Shown here piece after piece: positions 31,597 through 39,939 of a DNA stretch of 42,360 bases. The notes beneath the pieces were generated by a model, which was given only the letters and a program-made list of their open reading frames with translations, was not told where the DNA came from and did not search any database. This DNA comes from Leptolyngbyaceae cyanobacterium (GTDB taxonomy: Bacteria > Cyanobacteriota > Cyanobacteriia > Cyanobacteriales > Aerosakkonemataceae). Position 1 is the stretch's first letter. Each line of letters starts with the position of its first letter. The stretch covers positions 1-42,360 of the forward strand of contig DATNQN010000078.1 of the NCBI GenBank assembly GCA_036703985.1, written 5' to 3'. Both the position numbers and the translations under genes were made by a program.

Positions 31597-32256
31597 TTAA
31601 ATATTAAACTGGGCAGCAGCGATCGCGATCGCTTTTGGTAAGATTTTATGTTCCTGCACTTGAATGCGATCGTGCAATGTTTCTGGGGTGTCATCTGGTA
31701 AGATTGGCACGGCGGCTTGCATCAAAATTGGGCCACTATCTACTTCTGGCACGACTAAATGAACGGTACAGCCAGTAATTTTTACACCCGCTTCTAAAGC
31801 TTGTTCCACTCCTCTAATCCCTTTGAAACTCGGTAACAAGCTGGGATGAATGTTTATTAATCGATTGGGAAAAGCATCTATTAAAACTGGAGTAATGATT
31901 CGCATCCAACCTGCCATAATCACCAATTCCACATCAAATTGTTGGAAAGTTTCGACGATTTTGGCATCTAAATATTCTCTTTTTTGATATTCTCGATGGT
32001 TGAGAAGGATGGCAGGAACTCCCCAGCGTTTTGCTCTTTCTACTACTTTCGCGTCAGGGTTATTGTAAATTACTACTTGGATTTTGGCATTCAGTTCTTG
32101 ATTTGCGATCGCTTGAGCAATTGCCTCAAAGTTGCTACCATTTCCAGACGCCATGATGCCCAATTTTACGGGAACGCCTGTCATTGAATCTGAAGGAGAG
32201 ACAGGAGGAGAAATCAGACAGGGAGTAGAATCAACTGAGAGGGAATTAGCCGTCAT
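31597..32256 (-). CDS. purN: Folate-dependent GAR transformylase (PurN)
   Basis: Transfers a formyl group from 10-formyltetrahydrofolate to glycinamide ribonucleotide. 219 residues. The core begins at about residue 31 with LGIMASGNGSNFEAIA; catalytic residues are Asn135 and His137 (INIHPSLLPSFKG) and Asp173 (PEVDSGPI). A 25-30-residue N-terminal extension is present; starting at Met25 would remove most of it. The ATG is only 18 nt from the divergent permease start, so each gene's promoter may overlap the other's 5' end. Confidence 0.95.
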   Translation of the reverse strand: MTANSLSVDSTPCLISPPVSPSDSMTGVPVKLGIMASGNGSNFEAIAQAIANQELNAKIQVVIYNNPDAKVVERAKRWGVPAILLNHREYQKREYLDAKIVETFQQFDVELVIMAGWMRIITPVLIDAFPNRLINIHPSLLPSFKGIRGVEQALEAGVKITGCTVHLVVPEVDSGPILMQAAVPILPDDTPETLHDRIQVQEHKILPKAIAIAAAQFNI

Positions 32257-32274
32257 GACACCTGGGAGGTAACT

Positions 32275-33165
32275 TTGTTAAAGCCAAAAATATATCATAA
32301 ATCTTGGTTAGACAATGATGCGATCGCTGCCGGAATATTTTTAGCACCAGCACTTATTTTACTAGGATTATTCGTAATTTGGCCAATTGCTTACCTGTTT
32401 TACCTGAGTTTTACTACTGGTAACTTTACCCAAGCCGATACTCGCTTAGTCGGTTTGCGAAATTACTGGCGCTTATTATACACTCCCGACTTTTGGCAAG
32501 TACTGGGTAACACTATTTATTTTACACTAGCTACCGTTATTCCTAGTCTAATAATTCCCTTAGGACTTGCCGTATTATTAAATCGCAACTTGCAATGGCG
32601 GGGATTATTGAGAACTGCTTATTTTATTCCTTCTATCACTTCCTTAGTAGCAGTAGGTTTAGGCTTTCGTTGGTTATTTCAAACTGAAGGCCCAGTAAAT
32701 GCCTTGCTGAATGCGATCGGCATTCCCTCAATTGCTTGGTTATCTAGTACCATTTGGGCAATGCCTGTTTTAATTTTGTTAAGTATTTGGAAACAAATTG
32801 GTTTTAATATGGTGGTATTTTTGGCAGGTTTGCAAGCAATTCCCCAACAACGTTACGAAGCAGCAGAATTAGATGGGGCGAATTCTTGGCAACAATTTTG
32901 GCATATTACTTTACCCGGTTTAAGACCTACTTTAGTATTTGCTGCGGTTACCACGGCAATTTTTACTTTACGCAGTTTCGAGCAAGTTTACGTAATTACT
33001 GGTGGTGGGCCTTTAAATTCTACTAACTTGCTGGTTTACTATATTTATTATCAAGCATTTAGCCAATTCGATTTTGGTTATGCGGCGGCGGCGGCTACTA
33101 TTTTATTAGTAGTAGCTTTATGTTTAGTTTATTTGCAATTGCGAACTTGGAGAGAAGAGAATTGA
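32275..33165 (+). CDS. Sugar-type ABC transporter permease (MalF/UgpA class)
   Basis: Inner-membrane permease of 296 residues with six predicted membrane segments. The EAA loop YEAAELDGANSWQQFWHITLPGLRP, which docks the ATPase, is intact. The TTG start is supported by a strong GGGAGGT about 5 nt upstream. No binding protein, second permease or ATPase gene is adjacent, so it is an orphan component; the substrate cannot be told. A palindromic terminator follows at 33196-33228. Confidence 0.88.
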   Translation: MLKPKIYHKSWLDNDAIAAGIFLAPALILLGLFVIWPIAYLFYLSFTTGNFTQADTRLVGLRNYWRLLYTPDFWQVLGNTIYFTLATVIPSLIIPLGLAVLLNRNLQWRGLLRTAYFIPSITSLVAVGLGFRWLFQTEGPVNALLNAIGIPSIAWLSSTIWAMPVLILLSIWKQIGFNMVVFLAGLQAIPQQRYEAAELDGANSWQQFWHITLPGLRPTLVFAAVTTAIFTLRSFEQVYVITGGGPLNSTNLLVYYIYYQAFSQFDFGYAAAAATILLVVALCLVYLQLRTWREEN

Positions 33166-33195
33166 AGGGGCAAGTTTCAAAAGTTATTTGTCTAT

Positions 33196-33228
33196 AGAAA
33201 CCCGGTTTCTTGAAGAAACCGGGTTTCT
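33196..33228. terminator. Palindromic repeat between permease and copA, probable two-way terminator
   Basis: AGAAACCCGGTTTCTT (33196-33211) and AAGAAACCGGGTTTCT (33213-33228) form a perfect 16-bp inverted repeat around one base. It lies between two convergent genes, like the copy at 23840-23872. Confidence 0.75.
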
Positions 33229-33252
33229 GGATACCACATTCATTTGGAAAGG

Positions 33253-35544
33253 TTAAAAAGAACTGATTTTCGGATGAAAATTCCGCAACCGCAAAGCATT
33301 TGTTACCACAGAAACGGAACTAAAAGCCATTGCCGCCCCTGCGATAATTGGATTGAGTAACCAACCAAAAATCGGGAACAAAATACCAGCCGCGATCGGA
33401 ATTCCAGCTACGTTATAAATGAAAGCAAAGAAAAGATTTTGGCGAATGTTTTGCATGGTGGCGCGACTGAGTTGAATTGCGGTGACGATACTTTGCAAAT
33501 CGCCTGAAATTAGGGTGATGTCGCTAGCTGCGATCGCCACATCCGTACCAGTACCGATCGCAATTCCCACATCCGCTTGGGCTAATGCCGGCGCATCGTT
33601 AATTCCATCACCCACCATTGCCACAACTGATTTGCGATGTTCCATTTGGAGAGATTTGATGACAGCGGCTTTTCCGTCTGGCTTGATTTCTGCAAAGACT
33701 CGCTGAATGCCTACTTGATTTGCGATCGCTTCTGCGGTTTTTTGATTATCACCAGTTAGCATGATCACATTTATCCCTAACTTTTGCAATGCTTTCACCG
33801 CACTAGCTGAGGATGCTTTGAGAGTATCGGCAATTCCCACTAATCCCTGTACTTCCCCATCTACAGCAATCCAAACTACAGTTTTTCCATCAGCTTCCCA
33901 TTGTCTCTGATAATCTCGTAAAGGTACATCAATATTTTCAAGATCGATATTTAGTTGTTCCATCCAACGATGAGTACCGATTTGCACCAACTTTTCCGAT
34001 ACTAAACCTTGCACACCACTACCAGCAATGGCAGAAAATTTATCAACTTCTGGGAGGGGAAAACTCACTTGTTGATTTTTGGCATAATTAACGATTGCTT
34101 CTCCCAAAGGATGTTCCGAATAACGTTCTACCGCCGCCGCTAATCGTAACAATTTAATTTCATTACTGTGGGATGTTCCCAAAACCGTTATGTAGTCGGT
34201 AACTGTTGGTTTACCTTCGGTGAGAGTTCCGGTTTTATCTAATACGATGGTTTGGATTTTATGGGCGAGTTCCAAACTATCAGCACCTTTAATTAAAATG
34301 CCGTTTTCTGCACCTTTGCCAGTTCCCACCATCACCGATGTAGGGGTAGCTAAACCTAAAGCGCAAGGACAAGCGATAATCAAAACTCCGACAGTAGTGA
34401 TTAAAGCGAGGGTGAGATTACCCATGATATCAAACCAAATGACGAAAGTTGCGATCGCGATCGCGATTACCACAGGTACGAACCACCCAGTTACTCGATC
34501 TGCTAATCTTTGAATAGGTGCTTTAGAACCCTGCGCTTGTTGCACGAGATTAACGATTTGCGCCAAAACAGTATCTTTCCCAACTCTCGAAGCGCGGAAT
34601 TTAAAACTACCAGTCTTATTAATCGTCGCACCAATTACTTCGTCTCCAGCTTGCTTCGTGACTGGCAAACTTTCACCCGTTACCATCGCTTCATCTACCG
34701 CCGAACTCCCTTCAATTACTTCTCCATCTACCGGAATTTTTTCACCGGGACGTACTACGATTACATCGCCAACTACCACTTCTTGAATCGGAATATCAAT
34801 TTCTTGTTTGTTGCGAATTACTCGCGCCGTTTTTGCTTGCAATCCCATCAATTTACGAATCGCTTCCGAAGTTTGTCCCCTAGCGCGATTTTCTAGCAAA
34901 CGCCCCAACAAAATCAACGTAATTACGACTGCTGCCGTTTCATAATAAACATGAGGCTGTAAAGCAGGTTCTTCTGGCTGTACGAACAATTCCGGTAAAA
35001 TTGTAGCGATTAACGAATATAAATAAGCTGCACCAGTTCCCAATGCAATTAGCGTATTCATATCCGCAGCTTGACGTTTCAGCGCTTTCCAAGCCCCGAC
35101 AAAAAATGATTTCCCGCACCAAAACATTACTGGCGTTGTTAATATCAACTGTACCCAAGAGTTATGCAACCATCCTGGGATGAATGGAATATGTAATCCA
35201 GTCATGGCTGGAATAGAACCAACTACCAGTATGATGCTAATAACTGCGCCAAATATCACTTTGCGCTGTAAACTTTGCTGTTCTTTGAAACGGATCGATC
35301 GTTCGGCATCATCTTCTCCCGTTCCCATTTCTTGCAACGGTTTTGCCGTATAACCAGCATCAGCTACCGCTTGCTGAATTTGCTCTAAATTCGTTCTTTG
35401 GGGATGATATTCTACTGTTGCTTGTTCCATGCCAAAGTTAACACTACAGTTATCAACTCCTGGCACGGATTTGATTGCTTGTTCGATGTTGGATGCACAA
35501 GCAGCGCAACTCATTCCCTGTAATTTAAGGTAGTCTCGTTTCAT
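33253..35544 (-). CDS. copA: Copper-exporting P1B-type ATPase
   Basis: Membrane pump that uses ATP to move Cu(I) out of the cytosol. 763 residues: N-terminal heavy-metal domain with MSCAAC (Cys13, Cys16), eight predicted membrane segments, actuator TGES (289-292), transport motif CPC (392-394), phosphorylation motif DKTGT (Asp436), nucleotide-binding HPLG (in [12 protein letters not shown]) and hinge GDGINDAP. The CPC and MxCxxC set indicates Cu(I) or Ag(I). It is last in the copper cluster, 52 nt after the cupredoxin gene. Cyanobacteria also have thylakoid-type PacS/CtaA relatives; which role this one has cannot be fixed. Confidence 0.95.
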   Translation of the reverse strand: MKRDYLKLQGMSCAACASNIEQAIKSVPGVDNCSVNFGMEQATVEYHPQRTNLEQIQQAVADAGYTAKPLQEMGTGEDDAERSIRFKEQQSLQRKVIFGAVISIILVVGSIPAMTGLHIPFIPGWLHNSWVQLILTTPVMFWCGKSFFVGAWKALKRQAADMNTLIALGTGAAYLYSLIATILPELFVQPEEPALQPHVYYETAAVVITLILLGRLLENRARGQTSEAIRKLMGLQAKTARVIRNKQEIDIPIQEVVVGDVIVVRPGEKIPVDGEVIEGSSAVDEAMVTGESLPVTKQAGDEVIGATINKTGSFKFRASRVGKDTVLAQIVNLVQQAQGSKAPIQRLADRVTGWFVPVVIAIAIATFVIWFDIMGNLTLALITTVGVLIIACPCALGLATPTSVMVGTGKGAENGILIKGADSLELAHKIQTIVLDKTGTLTEGKPTVTDYITVLGTSHSNEIKLLRLAAAVERYSEHPLGEAIVNYAKNQQVSFPLPEVDKFSAIAGSGVQGLVSEKLVQIGTHRWMEQLNIDLENIDVPLRDYQRQWEADGKTVVWIAVDGEVQGLVGIADTLKASSASAVKALQKLGINVIMLTGDNQKTAEAIANQVGIQRVFAEIKPDGKAAVIKSLQMEHRKSVVAMVGDGINDAPALAQADVGIAIGTGTDVAIAASDITLISGDLQSIVTAIQLSRATMQNIRQNLFFAFIYNVAGIPIAAGILFPIFGWLLNPIIAGAAMAFSSVSVVTNALRLRNFHPKISSF

Positions 35545-35596
35545 GGGTTTTTACTTCAAAAAATGACAAATTAAAACGAGGAATATCGCTATTTAA

Positions 35597-36097
35597 CTAC
35601 TGCGCTTTAACAATTCCCCGAAACATATTCATGCCACAAGTAAATTGATATTCTCCGGGTGTTTGGGGAGTGAATTCAACAATTGTTTCTTGATTGAGTG
35701 GTAGGTTGGCAGCAATATGAAAATCCGGCAACAAAACCTTTTCTAAGCAACTGCTAGAATCTTGACGAAAGAATTTTAACTTTACTGGTTGTCCGGCTTG
35801 TACCAAAACCTGACTTGGTTCGTAACCGCCGTTAACTTGGATGGTAATTTCTTGATTTCCTTCTCGTGTTTCGGCTGATTTAGTGGCTTTTTTACTAAAA
35901 ATAAACCACCATAATTCCAAGCTAATTAAACCTAATCCACCTAAAGTGACGAAGACTTTTAATGGCAGCGGTTGCTCGACTTTACGAAACCGATTTGTTT
36001 GGCTAACTGGCATTTCCATTGCTGTCAGATTGGGATTGATGCCTAAAACTAATGCTAACCCAATAATGCTACTCCAGATTTTTGGTTTGATTTGCAT
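35597..36097 (-). CDS. Membrane-anchored cupredoxin-domain protein
   Basis: Probable periplasmic copper-binding protein, 166 residues. One N-terminal signal/anchor (about 8-26) and a second hydrophobic segment (about 48-66) precede a cupredoxin fold (about 83-166). The fold contains EITIQVNGGYEPSQVLVQAGQPVKL and the C-terminal copper loop GEYQFTCGMNMFRGIV, where Cys and Met are ligands and HIAANLP supplies a His. Its start lies 3 nt after the stop of the small upstream gene; AAAGGTAG within that gene serves as Shine-Dalgarno, so the two are probably translationally coupled. Confidence 0.85.
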   Translation of the reverse strand: MQIKPKIWSSIIGLALVLGINPNLTAMEMPVSQTNRFRKVEQPLPLKVFVTLGGLGLISLELWWFIFSKKATKSAETREGNQEITIQVNGGYEPSQVLVQAGQPVKLKFFRQDSSSCLEKVLLPDFHIAANLPLNQETIVEFTPQTPGEYQFTCGMNMFRGIVKAQ

Positions 36098-36100
36098 AAA

Positions 36101-36367
36101 TTAAGCTACCTTTTGCGAAGTTTTACCCCTATCTTGGGATTGAAATACGATATTGCTATCATTGGCTGCTAATCCATGAACTTGATTATTCTGTTGTCCG
36201 TTAGTAATGGAAGAAATGGTAACAACAAGATTTGACTTTTTTGGTGAAGTCTGAGATACTGAATTCACAGAAACGGTTAAGATCTGATTAGCGTGATTTG
36301 ACTGAGTTGACGATCTGCCAATCGAAACTAAGCCGATCGTGCGATAGCTGTCTGTCTGTAAATCATT
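36101..36367 (-). CDS. Small unrecognised gene in the copper cluster
   Basis: An 88-codon minus-strand frame, MILQTDSYRTIGLVSIGRSS, ending SQDRGKTSQKVA then stop at 36103-36101. The product is Ser/Asn/Gln-rich and polar, with a short hydrophobic patch (NLVVTISSI), no cysteines and no signal peptide. TTG 36382 is an alternative start with AGG 6 nt upstream. Evidence that it is real: intact frame, and a stop 3 nt before the cupredoxin ATG with that gene's ribosome binding site inside it. Evidence against: no recognised family and no clear signal at the ATG itself. Confidence 0.45.
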   Translation of the reverse strand, partial: NDLQTDSYRTIGLVSIGRSSTQSNHANQILTVSVNSVSQTSPKKSNLVVTISSITNGQQNNQVHGLAANDSNIVFQSQDRGKTSQKVA

Positions 36368-36455
36368 CGATTCGTCAACAAAATTTACCTAGAAAATTAG
36401 AAAAGAAGTTATACCTCACCTCCTTTTTGATTGTTAATTTTTAGGTTTTTATCGA

Positions 36456-36650
36456 TCAGGCAACTGGATAACCTGCGGATGCGATCGCATCTCTCACGGC
36501 TGTCTCTGGTTGGATGGTTTCTACGCTGACGAGTTTGCTTTTCGGATCGGTTTGTACTTCGGCGTTGGGGTCGATTTTCTTGATCGCTTTGGTAATAGTG
36601 TCTCCACACGCAGAACAAGCCATGCTGGGAACATTCAGTTGTAATTTCAT
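36456..36650 (-). CDS. Copper chaperone, heavy-metal-associated domain (CopZ-like)
   Basis: Cytosolic 64-residue ferredoxin-like protein that carries Cu(I), probably to the CopA pump. The metal site is MACSAC (Cys12 and Cys15), followed by GDTITKAIKKIDP, the typical second helix; the C-terminus is AIASAGYPVA. GGAG followed by AAAGG lies just before the ATG. It is encoded between the DUF305 and small-gene frames on the same strand. Confidence 0.92.
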   Translation of the reverse strand: MKLQLNVPSMACSACGDTITKAIKKIDPNAEVQTDPKSKLVSVETIQPETAVRDAIASAGYPVA

Positions 36651-36687
36651 GCCTTTCTCCGATCTTTTGATTGCTATTTTTGCGTTC

Positions 36688-36744
36688 GTAGTGAGGACTT
36701 CAGTCCTCTCTTAGCCAAGGAATCAGGACTAAAGTCCTTACTAC
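36688..36744. repeat. Long imperfect inverted repeat between DUF305 and chaperone genes
   Basis: GTAGTGAGGACTTCAGTCCT (36688-36707) and AGGACTAAAGTCCTTACTAC (36725-36744) match as inverted repeats in 18 of 20 positions, with a 17-nt loop. Each arm also contains a smaller AGGACT/AGTCCT palindrome. It has the form of a small non-autonomous element or processing hairpin inside the copper cluster. Confidence 0.75.
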
Positions 36745-36757
36745 AAACATTATGGTA

Positions 36758-37483
36758 TTAACGAACAGATGAGAGAGGTAATCGGTTGGGATTATTCATT
36801 CCTCTCATATGCCCATGATGATTACCCATCATTCCTGTTGCACCAAACCAACTTTGTAACCAACTTTGCATTTGATGAATTTCATTACGTTGACTAACGC
36901 TAATGCTTTCTGCTAGTTGATTTACTTCATCGTGTTTAGCTAAATTACGCATCAACAATTGATGAGACATCATGATTGCACCCATGTGGTGCATTCGCAT
37001 ATCTTCTAAAAATGCTCGATCTAATTCATCTCCTTTTAAATTAGTTAAATCTCGCATCATCGGCATATAATGTGCCTGTTTCTTCTGATTGGGATACCAC
37101 CGATCCAGCCATGCTTGCATTTGTTGAATTTCGGCACTCTGAACGCGGATGATATCATCGGCAAATTTTCTCATTTCCGGGCGATTGGTGCCTGCTTTGA
37201 GCAATTTGGCGGTGGCGATCGCTTCCTCGTGATGAGGTATCATTTTCTGGAGGTAATCGGGTTCGTTCTGGGGACGCATCGATGCCATCATCCCCATTCC
37301 CATTCCCATTCCCATTCCACCGCTCGATCGCAGACAACCCATTTGGTTGGTAGAATTGGCAGAACTACCATCCTTTGCTGGAATTGCCCAGCTTGCAGAG
37401 GTGAAATAGCCAGCAGCTAATGTGGCTGCTGCACCGATACCAGCACTAGCAAGGGCAATTAATAAACCTTTTTTCGCTAACAT
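36758..37483 (-). CDS. DUF305 (ferritin-like) Met/His-rich exported protein
   Basis: First gene of the copper cluster. 241 residues: N-terminal signal or membrane anchor (about 1-32), a Gly-Met repeat (GMGMGMGMGMMASM), then two DUF305 helical repeats. These contain MIPHHEEAIATAKLL and MRMHHMGAIMMSHQLL, paired with EIQQMQAWL and EIHQMQSWL. The HH-M and Met-rich motifs suit copper binding in the periplasm. DUF305 genes are often found with copper-resistance genes; a copper role here is inferred from that and from its neighbours. The Gly-Met run is encoded by a 6-nt tandem repeat (about 37293-37318). Confidence 0.87.
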   Translation of the reverse strand: MLAKKGLLIALASAGIGAAATLAAGYFTSASWAIPAKDGSSANSTNQMGCLRSSGGMGMGMGMGMMASMRPQNEPDYLQKMIPHHEEAIATAKLLKAGTNRPEMRKFADDIIRVQSAEIQQMQAWLDRWYPNQKKQAHYMPMMRDLTNLKGDELDRAFLEDMRMHHMGAIMMSHQLLMRNLAKHDEVNQLAESISVSQRNEIHQMQSWLQSWFGATGMMGNHHGHMRGMNNPNRLPLSSVR

Positions 37484-37663
37484 TTTTTACCTCCCAAAAC
37501 CATATATGAGGTTTTGAGGAACTTATGCTATTACTTTAAACCCTCCAGTCAACTGGAGAGTCAATAGTAATGGAAAGAATTAATATTTTTTTAGTAAGGA
37601 ATGGGATATGGGGCGTAGGGTATGGGGTATGAGCTCAGTTGCATGAAGTACCCCCCTCCAAAC

Positions 37664-37807
37664 CAGGGCTAATTCATGGTTATCAAAGAAAATTAAACCG
37701 ATGGGGGGATGGGGAGATGGGGGGAAAGAGAGTTCAATGATTTTTCCTTTGTTTGCATCATCTCTCCTTCGCAAATCAATTTCTCTGTTTACAATGAATT
37801 AGCCCTG
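37664..37807. mobile_element. 144-bp MITE-like element with perfect TIRs and 10-bp target duplication
   Basis: Terminal inverted repeats CAGGGCTAATTCAT (37664-37677) and ATGAATTAGCCCTG (37794-37807) are perfect over 14 bp. They are flanked directly by identical 10-bp direct repeats CCCTCCAAAC (37654-37663 and 37808-37817), as expected from transposition. The centre is non-coding and purine-rich on the plus strand. No transposase is encoded, so it would be a miniature non-autonomous element. Confidence 0.85.
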
Positions 37808-37809
37808 CC

Positions 37810-37846
37810 CTCCAAACGGAGTTTATTGAATAAACTCTGTTTGGAG
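37810..37846 (-). terminator. Long hairpin downstream of the unknown minus-strand gene
   Basis: CTCCAAACGGAGTTTATT (37810-37827) pairs with AATAAACTCTGTTTGGAG (37829-37846), 17 of 18 pairs plus one G-U, around one base. It lies 80 nt beyond the stop of the 37926-38513 gene. There is no clean T tract, so it may be a processing or REP-type hairpin. One copy of the target duplication overlaps its left arm, so the element apparently inserted at the edge of this hairpin. Confidence 0.5.
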
Positions 37847-37925
37847 TAGTGCCACACTCTCCTGACAACTGCTGTCAATATACTTTTCTTCCCACGCTCG
37901 TCGCTTAATTTTTTTGGGAGCGATT

Positions 37926-38513
37926 TTAGAGTTTGATAATAGTCTCATGCTCTACTCGTGGATAAGCGTATAAAAGCCTGTGATACACAGAAAGCAATAT
38001 TTTTTTTAGAGGATCTGAATCACAATAATCTGATAAAAAATCATAAAATTCCCCAAATGCTTCATCAAGTTCACACCCTAAAACTTTTTTAACAAAACTT
38101 TCTTTTCCAAAAAGAACAAAGTAATTAAGCTTTGTGCAGATGATAGCCCAGTCAGGTTCTCCAGCGTACATCGTAAACCAAAAGGGAGCGCATTTAAAAT
38201 CAAATTCTTCTATTGCTTCAGTTGTTGCTGGAACTACAAAGGCAGGAGGAAACGCTTTGAGTTTTTCAAAGGCAATTGCTATCATTTCCTCATATCCATG
38301 CTCCAAAATAGCTTGTAAAAGTTTTTTTATATCATCATCCGAAAAGTGGTCGCCACTTTCAACAGGTACAGCTACCCAGTTAGCTTTCTTTTTAAGCATG
38401 ACTTCATTCTGGTCGCCGCAACCCGTTATTACTTTGTTGAGTTTGCTACGAAGTTTATTCACTTCTTCATCATTTAAAACAGGTTGTAAGAATGCCCATT
38501 CTCGATCGTTCAT
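37926..38513 (-). CDS. Protein of unknown function
   Basis: 195 residues, MNDREWAFLQPVLNDEEVNKL to RVEHETIIKL; no family recognised. The sequence looks soluble and globular with mixed alpha/beta character, contains ANWVAVPVESGDHFSDDDIKKLLQA and a C-terminal FYDFLSDYCDSD helix, and has no signal peptide or membrane helix. Its general look (acidic, Trp/Phe-rich, about 200 residues) resembles immunity-type proteins, but that is a weak impression. It stands alone, divergent from the LivH-type permease. Confidence 0.7.
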   Translation of the reverse strand: MNDREWAFLQPVLNDEEVNKLRSKLNKVITGCGDQNEVMLKKKANWVAVPVESGDHFSDDDIKKLLQAILEHGYEEMIAIAFEKLKAFPPAFVVPATTEAIEEFDFKCAPFWFTMYAGEPDWAIICTKLNYFVLFGKESFVKKVLGCELDEAFGEFYDFLSDYCDSDPLKKILLSVYHRLLYAYPRVEHETIIKL

Positions 38514-38813
38514 AATTCACCTCTTGGTGATGGTATTGACAAACTGTATTTTGGATTAAATCTAGTAACTTGAGTATGTATACTTGTTGACAAACCTTAT
38601 TCTGTCTCATTGGATGACAAATTGTTGTAATAAAGGCTGTAGATAAAAACTGTTTATACAGCACCTGAACTTATAAGGTTAACAATGTAAAACGATTTAA
38701 CCGAACATGATATGACAAGCAAGCAAACAAGCTGGTTTAATTAAAAACTGACTTGTCATTTAGAGAAAATCTAGTCAAGCGATCGCAAAAAGCAAAGAGT
38801 TACAAAAAAGAAG
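38514..38813. promoter_or_regulatory. Divergent intergenic region upstream of the LivH-type permease
   Basis: 300 AT-rich nt holding the promoters of two divergent genes. I see short direct repeats (CAAGCAAGCAAACAAGC near 38717) and no clear dyad or promoter boxes. A HIP1 site, GCGATCGC, lies near 38780. Confidence 0.4.
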
Positions 38814-39683
38814 ATGGATCTACAACAAACCACGCAATTATTGGTAAATGGGGTTGCAGTAGGCAGTATTATTGCCTTAGCAGCAATAGGGCTAACCCTT
38901 ACTTATGGAATCTTGCGATTAGCCAACTTTGCTCATGGTGACTTCATGACGCTGGGAGCATATCTGACTTGGCTGGCAAATATCAGTGGAGTGAATATTT
39001 GGTTGTCTCTGATTGTCGGGGCAGTAGGCACGGTGCTGGGAATGCTATTGTCGGAAAAGCTAGTGTGGTCACCGATGCGCGATCGCCGTACCACTTCCAC
39101 CACATTGATGATTATTTCGATCGGACTAGCCTTATTTATTCGTAACGGCATTATCTTCATCTGGGGCGGTAGCAACCAACGTTACGATCTACCCGTTGCT
39201 TCCGCGATCGATCTTTTTGGCATCAAAGTACCTTTTTACCAACCAATAGTTGTCTTTTTAGCAATTGCGGCAATTGTAGGATTGCACTTATTGTTGCAGA
39301 ATACCAAAATCGGCAAAGCGATGCGAGCGGTAGCGGATAACGTAGATCTGGCTCGCGTGACGGGGATTAATGTAGAGCGAGTAGTTATTTGGACTTGGGT
39401 AATTGCCGGAACTCTAACGGCTTTGGGTGGCGGAATGTATGGATTGCTCACCGCCGTGCGCCCGAATATGGGTTGGTTCTTGATTTTACCGATGTTTGCG
39501 TCGGTAATTTTGGGAGGAATTGGTAACCCTTACGGCGCGATCGCAGGTGCATTAGTAATTGGTGTCGCCCAAGAATTGAGCGTACCTTGGCTGGGTAGCG
39601 AATACAAGTTAGGGGTAGCCCTTTTCATCATGGTATTAGTGCTGCTCGTTCGTCCCCAAGGGTTATTCAAGGGTACGCTCTGA
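38814..39683 (+). CDS. LivH-type branched-chain/neutral amino acid ABC permease
   Basis: Integral inner-membrane permease of 289 residues with eight or more hydrophobic segments. Family signatures: LTYGILRLANFAHGDFMTLGAY (N-terminal), RAVADNVDLARVTGINVERV (the ATPase-docking loop) and the C-terminal LLVRPQGLFKG. In cyanobacteria this class includes the NatC/NatD neutral amino acid and UrtB urea permeases; the sequence alone does not settle which. No binding protein, second permease or ATPase is adjacent on this side. Confidence 0.92.
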   Translation: MDLQQTTQLLVNGVAVGSIIALAAIGLTLTYGILRLANFAHGDFMTLGAYLTWLANISGVNIWLSLIVGAVGTVLGMLLSEKLVWSPMRDRRTTSTTLMIISIGLALFIRNGIIFIWGGSNQRYDLPVASAIDLFGIKVPFYQPIVVFLAIAAIVGLHLLLQNTKIGKAMRAVADNVDLARVTGINVERVVIWTWVIAGTLTALGGGMYGLLTAVRPNMGWFLILPMFASVILGGIGNPYGAIAGALVIGVAQELSVPWLGSEYKLGVALFIMVLVLLVRPQGLFKGTL

Positions 39684-39792
39684 GCAGCACCAATTTACCA
39701 AAAAAAGAATTTAGAATCCAGAATCCAGAATTCAGAATTAATTAGTGGTTGGTCTTCAGACCCCCACTGAGGATCTGAATTCTGCTTCAAAA

Positions 39793-39939
39793 CTACTCAA
39801 TGATATGGAAGTAATAAGCAGCTACCAAGAAGTTGATCCCTAACAGAACCAGCGCCCAAGCTGTACGGAATGGATATGGTGGTTTGGTAGTAGGACGAGT
39901 AGCTTGGGGTACTTTGGGATTGTTCTTAGCTTGTGCCAT
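39793..39939 (-). CDS. psaX: Photosystem I subunit PsaX
   Basis: Small peripheral membrane subunit of photosystem I, 48 residues from ATG 39939 (MAQAKNNPKVPQATRPTTKP). The segment FRTAWALVLLGINFLVAAYYF is the single transmembrane helix and closely matches PsaX of thermophilic cyanobacteria. The upstream in-frame start at 39981 is rejected because AGGAG lies 8 nt before ATG 39939. The leader contains a perfect 7-bp hairpin (39992-40011). Confidence 0.93.
   Translation of the reverse strand: MAQAKNNPKVPQATRPTTKPPYPFRTAWALVLLGINFLVAAYYFHIIE

Larger units (their letters stand above)
37484..37925. other. Intergenic region with MITE-like element and hairpin
   Basis: 442 nt without a gene between the DUF305 start and the 3' end of the next minus-strand gene. 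It contains a G-rich GGGTATGGGG-type repeat (about 37605-37630), the element at 37664-37807 with flanking duplication, and a long hairpin at 37810-37846. Confidence 0.6.

Noticed and set aside
28869-32256. A TpsB transporter or toxin/immunity set beside the haemagglutinin-type gene
   Set aside because: Neighbouring genes are purT and purN; no POTRA/beta-barrel protein or toxin domain is encoded in the window.
36409-36618. Minus-strand frame MFCVWRHYYQSDQENRPQRR overlapping the copper chaperone gene
   Set aside because: It is an alternative frame of the chaperone gene, which has a clear MACSAC metal site and ribosome binding site.
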